The notes under the pieces are model-generated. The model worked only from the letters and a program-made list of their open reading frames with translations, searched no databases and was not told the origin of the DNA. A DNA stretch of 64,000 bases from Chitinophagaceae bacterium (GTDB lineage Bacteria > Bacteroidota > Bacteroidia > Chitinophagales > Chitinophagaceae). Of this stretch, positions 17,248-24,986 are shown in pieces; the first letter of the stretch is position 1; each line of letters starts with the position of its first letter. The stretch is from assembly GCA_003168265.1 (NCBI GenBank), contig PMSV01000023.1:632001-696000 (forward strand), in the 5' to 3' direction. A program made the translations under genes and the position numbers.

Positions 17248-17321
17248 GGCTGCCATTTTCGATCTTTGCTCTTTGCAGAATGCTGAAATAACACGTACTT
17301 TATACATTCATTTATCTGCAT

Positions 17322-17753
17322 ATGCGAAAAATATTCAGTATACTCCTGGCGGGGTTTTGCTTTTTGTCCGTTCATGCACAGCAGCAGTCATTTCATTCGA
17401 ATCTTAAACATCATGTCGTGATGGAATTGACTGGCAGCGATACCCTAATTTGGAAAGGGGCTATCAATAATATCAGGCATCTTAAGGAAGAATGGGGAGA
17501 GAATGTAGAAATTGAGCTTGTGGCGCATGGGCCGGGAATTAGCTTTCTTCAAAAGGACAAAACCACACAATTGAGCGCAATGGAGGAATTAAGAAAATCC
17601 GGGGTCGTATTTGCTGCCTGTAATAATTCAATGAAGGCCAGAAATATCAGTCTGGCTGATTTGGTTTCACAGGCGACCGTGGTCCCCTCCGGTGTAGCGG
17701 AAATTGTTACCAAACAGGAACAGGGCTGGAGCTATCTCAAAACGAGTTTCTGA
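17322..17753 (+). CDS. Exported DsrE family protein
   Basis: 143 residues. A signal peptide (MRKIFSILLAGFCFLSVHAQ) precedes a DsrE/DsrF-like domain: VVMELTGSD, IELVAHGPGISFL, then VVFAACNNSMKAR and the closing VVPSGVAEIVTKQEQGWSY. The single Cys in AACNNSM is at the position of the reactive sulfur-relay Cys of the family. It overlaps its cytosolic paralogue by one base (TGATG), so the two are translationally coupled. Confidence 0.92.
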   Translation: MRKIFSILLAGFCFLSVHAQQQSFHSNLKHHVVMELTGSDTLIWKGAINNIRHLKEEWGENVEIELVAHGPGISFLQKDKTTQLSAMEELRKSGVVFAACNNSMKARNISLADLVSQATVVPSGVAEIVTKQEQGWSYLKTSF

Positions 17754-18103
17754 TGCATCGGGTAGTCATTCAATTGAGCAATGGGGATGATAGTCTCATC
17801 AGAAGTACCGGCTCACAGATCCAAAACCTTTTCAATGCATTCGAGGGGCAGGTGCAGATCGAACTGGTCTGTCATGGGATCAGCCTGCCAATCCTGTTGA
17901 AGAAGGAAAACCATTTGGGGGATTTGCTGGAGAAATTGATAGCAGACTTCCACGTTAAGATCCTGGCCTGTGAGAACATGCTGAAAGCCAACGGCAAGTC
18001 TGAAGCCGATCTTTTCAAAGGCATTCGTCTGGTTCCCTCCGGGGTTGCATGGATCGTGAGCCGGCAGGAGGAGGGCTGGTCCTATATCAGAGCCGCTTAT
18101 TAA
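17753..18103 (+). CDS. Cytosolic DsrE family protein
   Basis: 116 residues, paralogue of the preceding gene but with no signal peptide. Corresponding parts are IQLSNGDD, IELVCHGISLPILL, ILACENMLKANG and LVPSGVAWIVSRQEEGWSY, with Cys retained in ACENM. The pair looks like a tandem duplication that now serves two compartments. Function in sulfur transfer is suggested by the family only. Confidence 0.92.
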   Translation: MHRVVIQLSNGDDSLIRSTGSQIQNLFNAFEGQVQIELVCHGISLPILLKKENHLGDLLEKLIADFHVKILACENMLKANGKSEADLFKGIRLVPSGVAWIVSRQEEGWSYIRAAY

Positions 18104-18198
18104 TTGCCTTAAAAGCCCTATCCCACAAATTAATTTTCTTCCGGGTATTGTAACCTTTCCCATTTTTTCTGGTATTCAATAGAGACAATTTTAACAGC

Positions 18199-18738
18199 GT
18201 GCAGGAAATTCCAGACGAAACCCTGATGCTAAGGGTGAAAGAAGGTGATATTTCTGCCATGGCCGGGCTTTTTGAACGGTACCATGGAAGGGTCTATCAT
18301 TTTTTCTGTAAGCTGAGTATGGACCAGGGGGCCAGTGAGGATTTGACCCAGCAGGCCTTCTACCGGATGATCCGCTACAAGTCGTCTTTTAATCAAAAGG
18401 AGGGCAGTTTCAAGTCCTGGATGTATAAGATTGCCAGAAACATCCACTTTGATTGGCTGCAGAAAAAGAAGAAGGAGGGAAAGTTAGAAAGCCTTGCAGA
18501 ATCACAGCAGGCGCTGTCTGCCCGGCAGGCCCATGAAGCTGAAATTGAAAGAAAATCACTGCATGAGGCCCTTCAAAAGCTGAAACCGGAACAAAGAGAA
18601 TTGATCCTTTTAAGCCGTTTCGAGGGATTGCAGTACAGGGAGATTTCACGGATCAATGGCAAGTCGGTGATGGCTATCAAGGTCCAGATTCACCGGGCCA
18701 TCCGGCAACTAAAGGATTTTTATTTTAACAAGGAATAA
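18199..18738 (+). CDS. ECF-type RNA polymerase sigma factor
   Basis: 179 residues from GTG 18199. Region 2 (LFERYHGRVYHFFCKL to SWMYKIARN) and region 4 (LKPEQRELILLSRFEGLQ, then IKVQIHRAIRQL) are both clear. It starts a compact operon: a zinc-finger anti-sigma 9 bases downstream, then two DUF4097 proteins. Such factors are held by the membrane partner until an envelope signal arrives. Confidence 0.95.
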   Translation: MQEIPDETLMLRVKEGDISAMAGLFERYHGRVYHFFCKLSMDQGASEDLTQQAFYRMIRYKSSFNQKEGSFKSWMYKIARNIHFDWLQKKKKEGKLESLAESQQALSARQAHEAEIERKSLHEALQKLKPEQRELILLSRFEGLQYREISRINGKSVMAIKVQIHRAIRQLKDFYFNKE

Positions 18739-18747
18739 TTCTGAGCT

Positions 18748-19548
18748 ATGAATTGTGAAGAAGTGCAGGCCCTGCTGCCTGATTATTATGATGACGAGCT
18801 GAGCCCGATCACGCGTTACGGAATCCAGAAGCACCTGAAGGGTTGTGCTGCCTGTTCGAAGGAACTGGAAGAGATCAGCCTGCTTTTTGTAAAAATGGCG
18901 GCTAGCCCGATTGAAATTCCACCGGAGTCGGTCAAAGAAGGATTTTACCAGATGTTGGAAGCGGAGATGAAAAAGGAAGAGAAAAAAAGAGCTTCATGGA
19001 TGGGAAAAATACTTTCGATCAGGGGTTTTTCGGCCTGGTTGCGAATTGCGGCCATATTGGTCATCTTCATAGGTGGTTTTGCCTTAGGCTATTTTCTGCG
19101 AAAAGGATGGGATCAGCACAGCCGGCAAGAGTATAGCGAACTGAAAAAACAGGTGAACGATGTCCAGGAGGTGATTATGTTTAAATTACTGGAACAAGAG
19201 TCGGCGAGCGAGAGGATCTGGGGAGTCAATTATGCAAATGACATGAGCAATCCGGACCAGCGCGTAATTTCAGCGATGTTGAAAACGCTTAACCAGGATA
19301 AGAACGTGAATGTGAGGCTGGCTTCACTTTATGCGCTTTCGAAATTTTCAGATAGGCCGGAAGTCACGGATTCCCTGGTAGGTTCCCTGTCCAAACAAAC
19401 AGAACCGGTCATACAGATCGTGCTCATTAATATGCTGGCGGATAAAAAGGAGGCCAAGGCAAAAAAGCCCATAGAAGATATTTTATCCGATCAGAAGACG
19501 ATGAAGGAAGTCAAGGATATCGCCGCTAAGAAATTAAAATCACTTTAA
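18748..19548 (+). CDS. Zinc-finger anti-sigma factor with HEAT-repeat C-terminus
   Basis: 266 residues. The N-terminal zinc-binding anti-sigma domain shows H29, C33 and C36 (HLKGCAAC) after the early Cys3. One membrane helix spans about residues 99-116 (RIAAILVIFIGGFALGYF). The periplasmic part has a coiled stretch and then HEAT-type helical repeats (about 170-266, KNVNVRLASLYALSKF). The architecture implies that the sensor acts through a periplasmic protein-binding solenoid. It shares an operon with the sigma factor at 18199 and the DUF4097 genes. Confidence 0.92.
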   Translation: MNCEEVQALLPDYYDDELSPITRYGIQKHLKGCAACSKELEEISLLFVKMAASPIEIPPESVKEGFYQMLEAEMKKEEKKRASWMGKILSIRGFSAWLRIAAILVIFIGGFALGYFLRKGWDQHSRQEYSELKKQVNDVQEVIMFKLLEQESASERIWGVNYANDMSNPDQRVISAMLKTLNQDKNVNVRLASLYALSKFSDRPEVTDSLVGSLSKQTEPVIQIVLINMLADKKEAKAKKPIEDILSDQKTMKEVKDIAAKKLKSL

Positions 19549-19556
19549 TAATTGTT

Positions 19557-20339
19557 ATGAATACAAAGATCATCAGCATGGGGGCGCTTCTGTTTTTGGT
19601 GAACGGCTCCCGCCTGCCGGCGCAGGAATACCATACTACCGTTCAGGATCCCAAAGCAACTACCCTGATCCTTGAGAATTTCGGAGATGAATTGCCGATC
19701 GAAGGTTATGCCGGCAATGACATCTTAGTAACCGTTGTTTCCAATAGCCTCAAGGAAACGCCGGAAAGGGCCAAAGGGCTAAAGGCCGTTTACCCAGCCG
19801 GAACAGATAACACAGGGATTGCCATCGAGGCCATAAAGGATGGCAATACGGTCAAATTAGTTTGCCTGAATGCTTTTTTTAAACACGATATGAAGTATAA
19901 ATTAAAAGTGCCTGAGAATATCGCACTGAGGATACATACCGGTTGTGAATATCATACCATGGTGGAGATAGAAGATATTAAAAATGAGATCGATGTTGAA
20001 GTTTGCAAATCAATCAAACTGAAAAATGTGAGCGGGCCCCTGGTCCTTTCGTCTATAAATGGGGAAATCAGCGTTGTTTTCACTGAACTCAGCTCCAAAC
20101 CTATCTCGATTGCCGATATCAATGGAGAGGTAGATGTCACTCTTCCCTCCAAATCCGCCATCAACCTCGAAATGGAAAATTTTCACGGGGGAATGTATAC
20201 GGATTTTGATGTTGTAAAGGACAAAAAGGACGATATGAAACAGGTCGGAGGAAATAAACTCATGTCTAAAATCAATGGCGGTGGCACCGATCTGAAGATC
20301 ACCAATATCAACGGGAATATCTATCTGCGGAAGGGGTAA
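19557..20339 (+). CDS. DUF4097-type beta-helical protein, exported
   Basis: 260 residues with a signal peptide ending near AQEYH. The rest is strand after strand with NGE/NGN turns (LVLSSINGEISVVF, PISIADINGEVDVTL), the DUF4097 right-handed beta-helix-like pattern, ending LKITNINGNIYLRKG. Likely periplasmic or surface. Its closing segment, VGGNKLMSKINGGG, is nearly repeated in the next gene, so the two are paralogues. Confidence 0.88.
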   Translation: MNTKIISMGALLFLVNGSRLPAQEYHTTVQDPKATTLILENFGDELPIEGYAGNDILVTVVSNSLKETPERAKGLKAVYPAGTDNTGIAIEAIKDGNTVKLVCLNAFFKHDMKYKLKVPENIALRIHTGCEYHTMVEIEDIKNEIDVEVCKSIKLKNVSGPLVLSSINGEISVVFTELSSKPISIADINGEVDVTLPSKSAINLEMENFHGGMYTDFDVVKDKKDDMKQVGGNKLMSKINGGGTDLKITNINGNIYLRKG

Positions 20340-20359
20340 GGAAAATTAAATCTAGCAAT

Positions 20360-21019
20360 ATGAAGAAGATCATTTGCATGCTATTCTGCTGCGCGCTTGC
20401 GGGGAGTTCATTTGCCCAAAAAATCATCGAAAAGAGGCTGGATTTTTCCGGTAAGAAATTGCTGGTCATGAATTTTGAGATCGCAGATTCTATCCGGATC
20501 ATCGGCTGGGATAAGGAAGAAGTTTATGTAAAGGGCTCGGTCAATGTCAATAACAATAAGGATAACGATGCCTATGATGTGAAATTTGATGAGTCAGGTT
20601 CCGATATTTCTATTCATTCACATCTGGATGACAATGAAATAAAAAGCAGGAAGAACGATACCTGCGATTGCTGCTGCAATTACCATGTAAGGGTTTATTT
20701 CGATGTCTATGTCCCATCGAGGGCGGAATTTACGGTAGAAACGATCAACGGAAATGTGACTATTTCCGGAAAAAATGCTTTGATGAAGGCGCATACCATC
20801 AGCGGTTTTATCGACCTGAGCCTGGCAGCAGATGCAAAGGCAGGACTGAGCATGCATACGATAACGGGAAGAATGTTCAGCAGTTTTGAATTGCCCCAGG
20901 ATAAGGATATGCGGCATGTCGGTGGGGATAAGGTGAATGCCATGCTCAATGGCGGGGGAGACCGTTCCATCGAACTCGAAACCATCAGCGGGGATATTTT
21001 CCTGAGGAAGGGTTCCTAA
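20360..21019 (+). CDS. DUF4097-type beta-helical protein, exported, with a Cys cluster
   Basis: 219 residues, signal peptide about 1-19 (MKKIICMLFCCALAGSSFA). Same fold as its neighbour, with FTVETINGNVTISGKN, HTISGFIDLSL and the closing IELETISGDIFLRKG. It has an unusual DTCDCCCNYH stretch near residue 96, four Cys in five positions, not seen in its paralogue; this could bind metal or form disulfides. Last gene of the sigma operon. Confidence 0.88.
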   Translation: MKKIICMLFCCALAGSSFAQKIIEKRLDFSGKKLLVMNFEIADSIRIIGWDKEEVYVKGSVNVNNNKDNDAYDVKFDESGSDISIHSHLDDNEIKSRKNDTCDCCCNYHVRVYFDVYVPSRAEFTVETINGNVTISGKNALMKAHTISGFIDLSLAADAKAGLSMHTITGRMFSSFELPQDKDMRHVGGDKVNAMLNGGGDRSIELETISGDIFLRKGS

Positions 21020-21128
21020 GGGAAAAACAGGTCTTCCTATGGAAAATTTAAGCGTTTTTGGGCAGGGCTCAAAAACGTCCTATTTTTAGACTGACTTACT
21101 CAATTCGCTAACGATTAAAACTACTTCT

Positions 21129-21641
21129 ATGGCAAAGTCAGCTAAGAAGGCCGTTAAAAAGGCTGCCAAAAAATCTCTAAGAAAAATTGAAAGGAAAGCT
21201 GCTTCCAGGGCAGCTAAAAAAACAGCAAAAAAAGCGGTCAAAAAAGCCGTTAAGAAAGTTTCCCGCAAAGCCAAAGCAAAGCCAGTTGCAAGACCCGGTA
21301 AAAGATTCCTGGTCATCTATCATGTACCGATGGATGAAAGAACCTTGAATATGGATAGGACACCGGAAGATCATGCTGAGGGTCTTGCTATTTGGAAGGC
21401 CTGGGCGCAAAGATGCGGGGAAAGGCTGCTAGATTTAGGTGCTCCTCTGGCAAACGGAAAAAGCATTGCTTCCGGAGGTAGTGCCGAACCGAGTGAAAAA
21501 GAGGTTGCCGGATTTTCCCTGCTGCTGGCAGAGGATTGGGACGAAGTGCTGAGCATGCTTGAAGGGCATCCTCATATATCGGGCTGGCATCCGGAAGCCA
21601 CTATCGAAGTGCATGAAACGATGATGATGCCGGGGCTATAG
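21129..21641 (+). CDS. Histone H1-like Lys/Ala-rich tail fused to a YCII-related domain
   Basis: 170 residues. Residues 1-58 are almost all K, A, R, S and V in (A)KKAVKK-type repeats, as in bacterial histone H1-like proteins. Residues 58-165 form a YCII/DGPF domain: FLVIYHVPMDERTLN at the start, then GLAIWKAWAQRCGERLLDLG, FSLLLAEDWDEVLSML and WHPEATIEVHETM. YCII domains are small ferredoxin-like units, mostly of unknown role. The fusion would bring one to DNA. The start is ATG 21129; there is no sign of an internal start before the YCII part. Confidence 0.88.
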   Translation: MAKSAKKAVKKAAKKSLRKIERKAASRAAKKTAKKAVKKAVKKVSRKAKAKPVARPGKRFLVIYHVPMDERTLNMDRTPEDHAEGLAIWKAWAQRCGERLLDLGAPLANGKSIASGGSAEPSEKEVAGFSLLLAEDWDEVLSMLEGHPHISGWHPEATIEVHETMMMPGL

Positions 21642-21757
21642 GTTTTTTCCAATCCAACAATTGATCGAAATGAGACCAGGTTAGAATCCTGATTTAACCC
21701 GGGCAGGTTCTTATTTTACTAAAACCAATACTTGCAAATACTTTCTTACTATTGTTT

Positions 21758-22870
21758 ATGAGAAATGATGCATTGATTACAAAGCCCCATTACGCGATAC
21801 TTGACGGACTCCGGGGGGTGGCTTCTGTTCTGGTAATTGCCTTTCACCTTTTCGAAGCTCATTCAACCAACCATTTTGATCAGATCCTGAATCACGGCTA
21901 TCTCGCAGTGGATTTCTTTTTCATGCTTTCGGGATTTGTAATCGGATATGCCTATGATGACCGATGGAAAAAAATGAGCGTAACAGATTTTTTTAAGATC
22001 CGGCTTGTGCGTTTACAGCCCCTTGTCGTTTTGGGCATGGTAATCGGAGCGATTTGTTTTTATTTCCAGGATTCGGTAATGTGGCCAGGGATTCACAATG
22101 TGCCTGTGTGGAAAATGCTGCTGATCATGCTGATCGGAATGACACTAATCCCTCTTCCCGTTTCAATGGATATACGGGGCTGGCAGGAAATGCATCCTTT
22201 GAACGGACCCGGATGGTCCCTTTTCTTTGAGTATGTTGCCAATATTCTCTATGCGATTGTAGTGAGACGTTTTTCGAAATTCATGTTGTTTGTGTTGGCC
22301 CTGGTTTCGGGAGCGGCCCTGGTTCATTTGGCAGTCAATAGCAAGTCGGGTGATATTATCGGCGGATGGTCCCTTGATCCCGAACAACTCCGGATCGGCT
22401 TTACGCGTGTCATGTATCCTTTTTTTACCGGCCTCCTACTTTATAAAATTGTCAGACTGCGATTTATTGGCAATGGATTTTTTTGGAGCAGTCTTTTACT
22501 GCTGATCGTTTTATGCATGCCCAGGGTTGGGGGACAGGCCGGTCTTTGGAAAAACGGACTTTATGATTCCCTATCCGTGATCCTGGTATTTCCTCTGGTG
22601 GTATATATCGGCGCCTGCGGCCAGGTGAAAGGCAGGGTAGAGAATTCGATCTGCAAATTCCTGGGGGAAATTTCATATCCTCTTTACATTTCCCATTATC
22701 CGATCAATTATATCTATACGGGCTGGGTTAGCGATCATCACCCGGGACTATCGACTGCCTTTCCCGTAGCCGCAATCTGTTTTGTTTCGAGCATTGCATT
22801 GGCCTATGCCAGCCTGAAACTATTTGATGAGCCGGTGAGGAAATGGCTGAAGAAAAAAGTGCTGGTCTGA
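21758..22870 (+). CDS. Acyltransferase 3 family membrane protein
   Basis: About 370 residues from ATG 21758 (a TTG lies two codons earlier). The family start YAILDGLRGVASVLVIAFH carries the usual Arg, followed by GYLAVDFFFMLSGFVIGYAY with the catalytic-region His/Asp context, and about ten membrane segments. The end is LFDEPVRKWL. It acylates sugars or other surface molecules in the inner membrane; the substrate is not known. Confidence 0.93.
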   Translation: MRNDALITKPHYAILDGLRGVASVLVIAFHLFEAHSTNHFDQILNHGYLAVDFFFMLSGFVIGYAYDDRWKKMSVTDFFKIRLVRLQPLVVLGMVIGAICFYFQDSVMWPGIHNVPVWKMLLIMLIGMTLIPLPVSMDIRGWQEMHPLNGPGWSLFFEYVANILYAIVVRRFSKFMLFVLALVSGAALVHLAVNSKSGDIIGGWSLDPEQLRIGFTRVMYPFFTGLLLYKIVRLRFIGNGFFWSSLLLLIVLCMPRVGGQAGLWKNGLYDSLSVILVFPLVVYIGACGQVKGRVENSICKFLGEISYPLYISHYPINYIYTGWVSDHHPGLSTAFPVAAICFVSSIALAYASLKLFDEPVRKWLKKKVLV

Positions 22871-22886
22871 TTTGGAAAGGAGAATC

Positions 22887-22906
22887 CCCGGTCATTCATG
22901 ACCGGG
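22887..22906. terminator. Hairpin between convergent genes
   Basis: CCCGGTCA (22887-22894) and TGACCGGG (22899-22906), loop TTCA. It covers the stop of the antiporter gene and follows the acyltransferase stop by 17 bases. There is no good T run on either side, so it may act as a weak two-way terminator or mRNA 3'-end stabiliser. Confidence 0.5.
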
Positions 22907-24265
22907 CCTTAGCAGCCAATTTAATATGGGTCCGGTCATACAGGTCGTCAGCAACGCCATCAATACCAAGGCTGTAAATATCTGTTGGGAAATGATACCC
23001 AGGTCATAACCGATATTTAGGACTACAAGCTCCATCAATCCTCTCGTATTGAGCAGGGCGCCCAGAACCAGACTGTCTTTGGAGTTTTCCCCAACCAATC
23101 TTGAAGCAATGAAAGTGCCTCCTAATTTTCCGACTATTGCTGCGATCAGAATCAAGAGGAAGATAAGCCAGGAATGAGAGGAGGATAACAAACCTATTTG
23201 AGTTCGTAGCCCGGAAAAGGCAAAGAAAAGCGGCAGTAAAAGGGTGACGGATACATATTCAGTTTTTTCGATTAGCGCCAGTCTGAAGATTTTTTTCGAA
23301 GGGGCCAATGCCCCTGCTATAAATGCTCCGAAGAGTGCATGTACGCCGATCAACTCGGTGAAGGCGGCAGAGGCAAGAAGTACACAGAACATTATGGCCA
23401 GCATATTTTTGTCCTGGCTTATACGCTCTAAAAAAGGCTTCACTACAAGGAACATGAGAATTATATAAAAAATGGCCATGAAGAGTGGGAAAATAGCCCC
23501 AACCATCGACCCTGCCTTCGCGATCGATATGACCGCAGCCAGGATGCACCACCCGGTAATATCGCCGAAGGCGGCACAGGCAATAGCAAGATTCCCGATC
23601 CTTGTAAGGCCCAATTTCCTCTCCTTAATGATCCTTGCAAGTACCGGGAAGGCCGTAATGCTCATGGCGACCCCAATGAACAGGCTGAAGGGAAGAAAGC
23701 CTGAACGAGCATTCCCGTATTCCCTGAATAAAAAATAAGACAGCACCATGCCGAGCATGAAAGGGAAGATGATCCCTGCAATGCTTATACCCAATGCTTT
23801 GCCAGCCCCTGACCTTAATATTCCCAGGTCGAGTTCCATGCCCACAACAAACATAAAGAGTACCAGTCCCAATTGGCTAAGGACCTGTAAGTGGCCGAGA
23901 GAATCGATAGGAAAAAGAAAGGAGCTGAAGGAAGGAAAAATCAATCCGCATAAAGATGGCCCCAGACATATCCCTGCTATGACTTCACCGATTACGGAGG
24001 GCTGGTGGATCTCTCTGAAAAGAGCCCCGAATATTCTGGACACCAGGATAATGACGATCATTTGCAGCAGGAGTTTAGCAAGAGGGGAATTAATGCCATG
24101 AGTCATGCTTTCTGAAAACGAATCGAAACCATTGCTGACCCCCTGGTATGTGGTTTTGGTGTTATTGTTGTCGAAAGATCTTCCTGCCATGATGGTCCTG
24201 TACATGACATAAAGGAGGATCATGCCAGTGAGAAGGAAAAGCAAAAAATTCCTATATCGCTTCAT
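22892..24265 (-). CDS. Cation:proton antiporter (CPA2 / NhaP-Kef type)
   Basis: 457 residues with one N-terminal membrane helix and about 12 further hydrophobic segments of the Na+/H+ exchanger fold. Recognisable parts are [19 protein letters not shown], then the discontinuous-helix region [12 protein letters not shown] with its Asp, and [20 protein letters not shown] near the end. No RCK/TrkA domain follows, so it is closer to cation/H+ exchangers than to full Kef channels. Confidence 0.93.
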   Translation of the reverse strand: MKRYRNFLLFLLTGMILLYVMYRTIMAGRSFDNNNTKTTYQGVSNGFDSFSESMTHGINSPLAKLLLQMIVIILVSRIFGALFREIHQPSVIGEVIAGICLGPSLCGLIFPSFSSFLFPIDSLGHLQVLSQLGLVLFMFVVGMELDLGILRSGAGKALGISIAGIIFPFMLGMVLSYFLFREYGNARSGFLPFSLFIGVAMSITAFPVLARIIKERKLGLTRIGNLAIACAAFGDITGWCILAAVISIAKAGSMVGAIFPLFMAIFYIILMFLVVKPFLERISQDKNMLAIMFCVLLASAAFTELIGVHALFGAFIAGALAPSKKIFRLALIEKTEYVSVTLLLPLFFAFSGLRTQIGLLSSSHSWLIFLLILIAAIVGKLGGTFIASRLVGENSKDSLVLGALLNTRGLMELVVLNIGYDLGIISQQIFTALVLMALLTTCMTGPILNWLLRPGHE

Positions 24266-24378
24266 TGGAATGGGGCGCTTGATTTTCAGACACTAAATAA
24301 GCCAATTTAAGGGTTTTGAAAAAATGAGGGTATGTGCCGTAATTAACAATACTTTCACAAATATAAATCACAACAGCG

Positions 24379-24408
24379 TTGCATTTTTTCAAAAGAGGGG
24401 TATTTTCG
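24379..24408 (+). promoter_or_regulatory. Bacteroidota-type promoter (TTG-N19-TATTTTCG)
   Basis: TTG at 24379-24381 and TATTTTCG at 24401-24408 separated by 19 bases fit the -33 / -7 consensus TTG and TAnnTTTG with one mismatch. The expected start of transcription, 4-6 bases later, falls at about 24413, right at the GTG proposed as start codon of the following gene, which would make it leaderless. Confidence 0.55.
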
Positions 24409-24413
24409 CGACC

Positions 24414-24776
24414 GTGAAATATAAGGGTCATATCCTGATCAGGAAAATTTTTACGATTTTCCTAATAGGGATCATGCTTTTGATCAATGCGATTCAGTTA
24501 TTTCATACACATCCGATTGACCCGGCTCCCAAGACGATTTTCAATAATACTAAGGTTACCCCGACTTCTCCTTTAATTAGAATACCTGGCAGAACGAAAA
24601 GTGACCATTGCCCCATATGCGATTTCAGACTTACCCAGGATACAGAAACCACCGCATTTTTTATTGTTCATTCTTCAGCTTCAAATGCGGTTCTACTCAG
24701 GACGGCGCCTCTTCAATTTCATAATCTTCCATTTTATTCTACTAGTTCAGGCAGGGCGCCACCCAGCTTTATTTAA
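24414..24776 (+). CDS. Small exported protein with HTHP and CPxCD motifs
   Basis: About 120 residues from GTG 24414 (VKYKGHILIR...), which opens a signal/anchor helix (KIFTIFLIGIMLLINAIQLF). The open frame continues back to 24324, but those codons overlap the promoter. The mature part has HTHP and SDHCPICDFRLTQD. Short proteins with such CPxCDF and histidine motifs commonly sit before a TonB-dependent receptor in this phylum; metal handling is a reasonable guess, not shown. The start codon is uncertain. Confidence 0.65.
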   Translation: MKYKGHILIRKIFTIFLIGIMLLINAIQLFHTHPIDPAPKTIFNNTKVTPTSPLIRIPGRTKSDHCPICDFRLTQDTETTAFFIVHSSASNAVLLRTAPLQFHNLPFYSTSSGRAPPSFI

Positions 24777-24986
24777 TTGATTTCTTTGATTGCTTTGCCA
24801 AATTTTCTTTGTGAAACCTGCTGTTAAAGAAACTTGGCTATGTCTTATAAATATTCATTGAAGCGAACAAATCGCCGGACCTGCGTTATTTTCAGAAAGA
24901 AGATGACTGAAATTAAACATAGGACTGAATTCAACCACAAACTGACTAACCCACATTATTAAACGAGATTAATCATATAACGAGCG

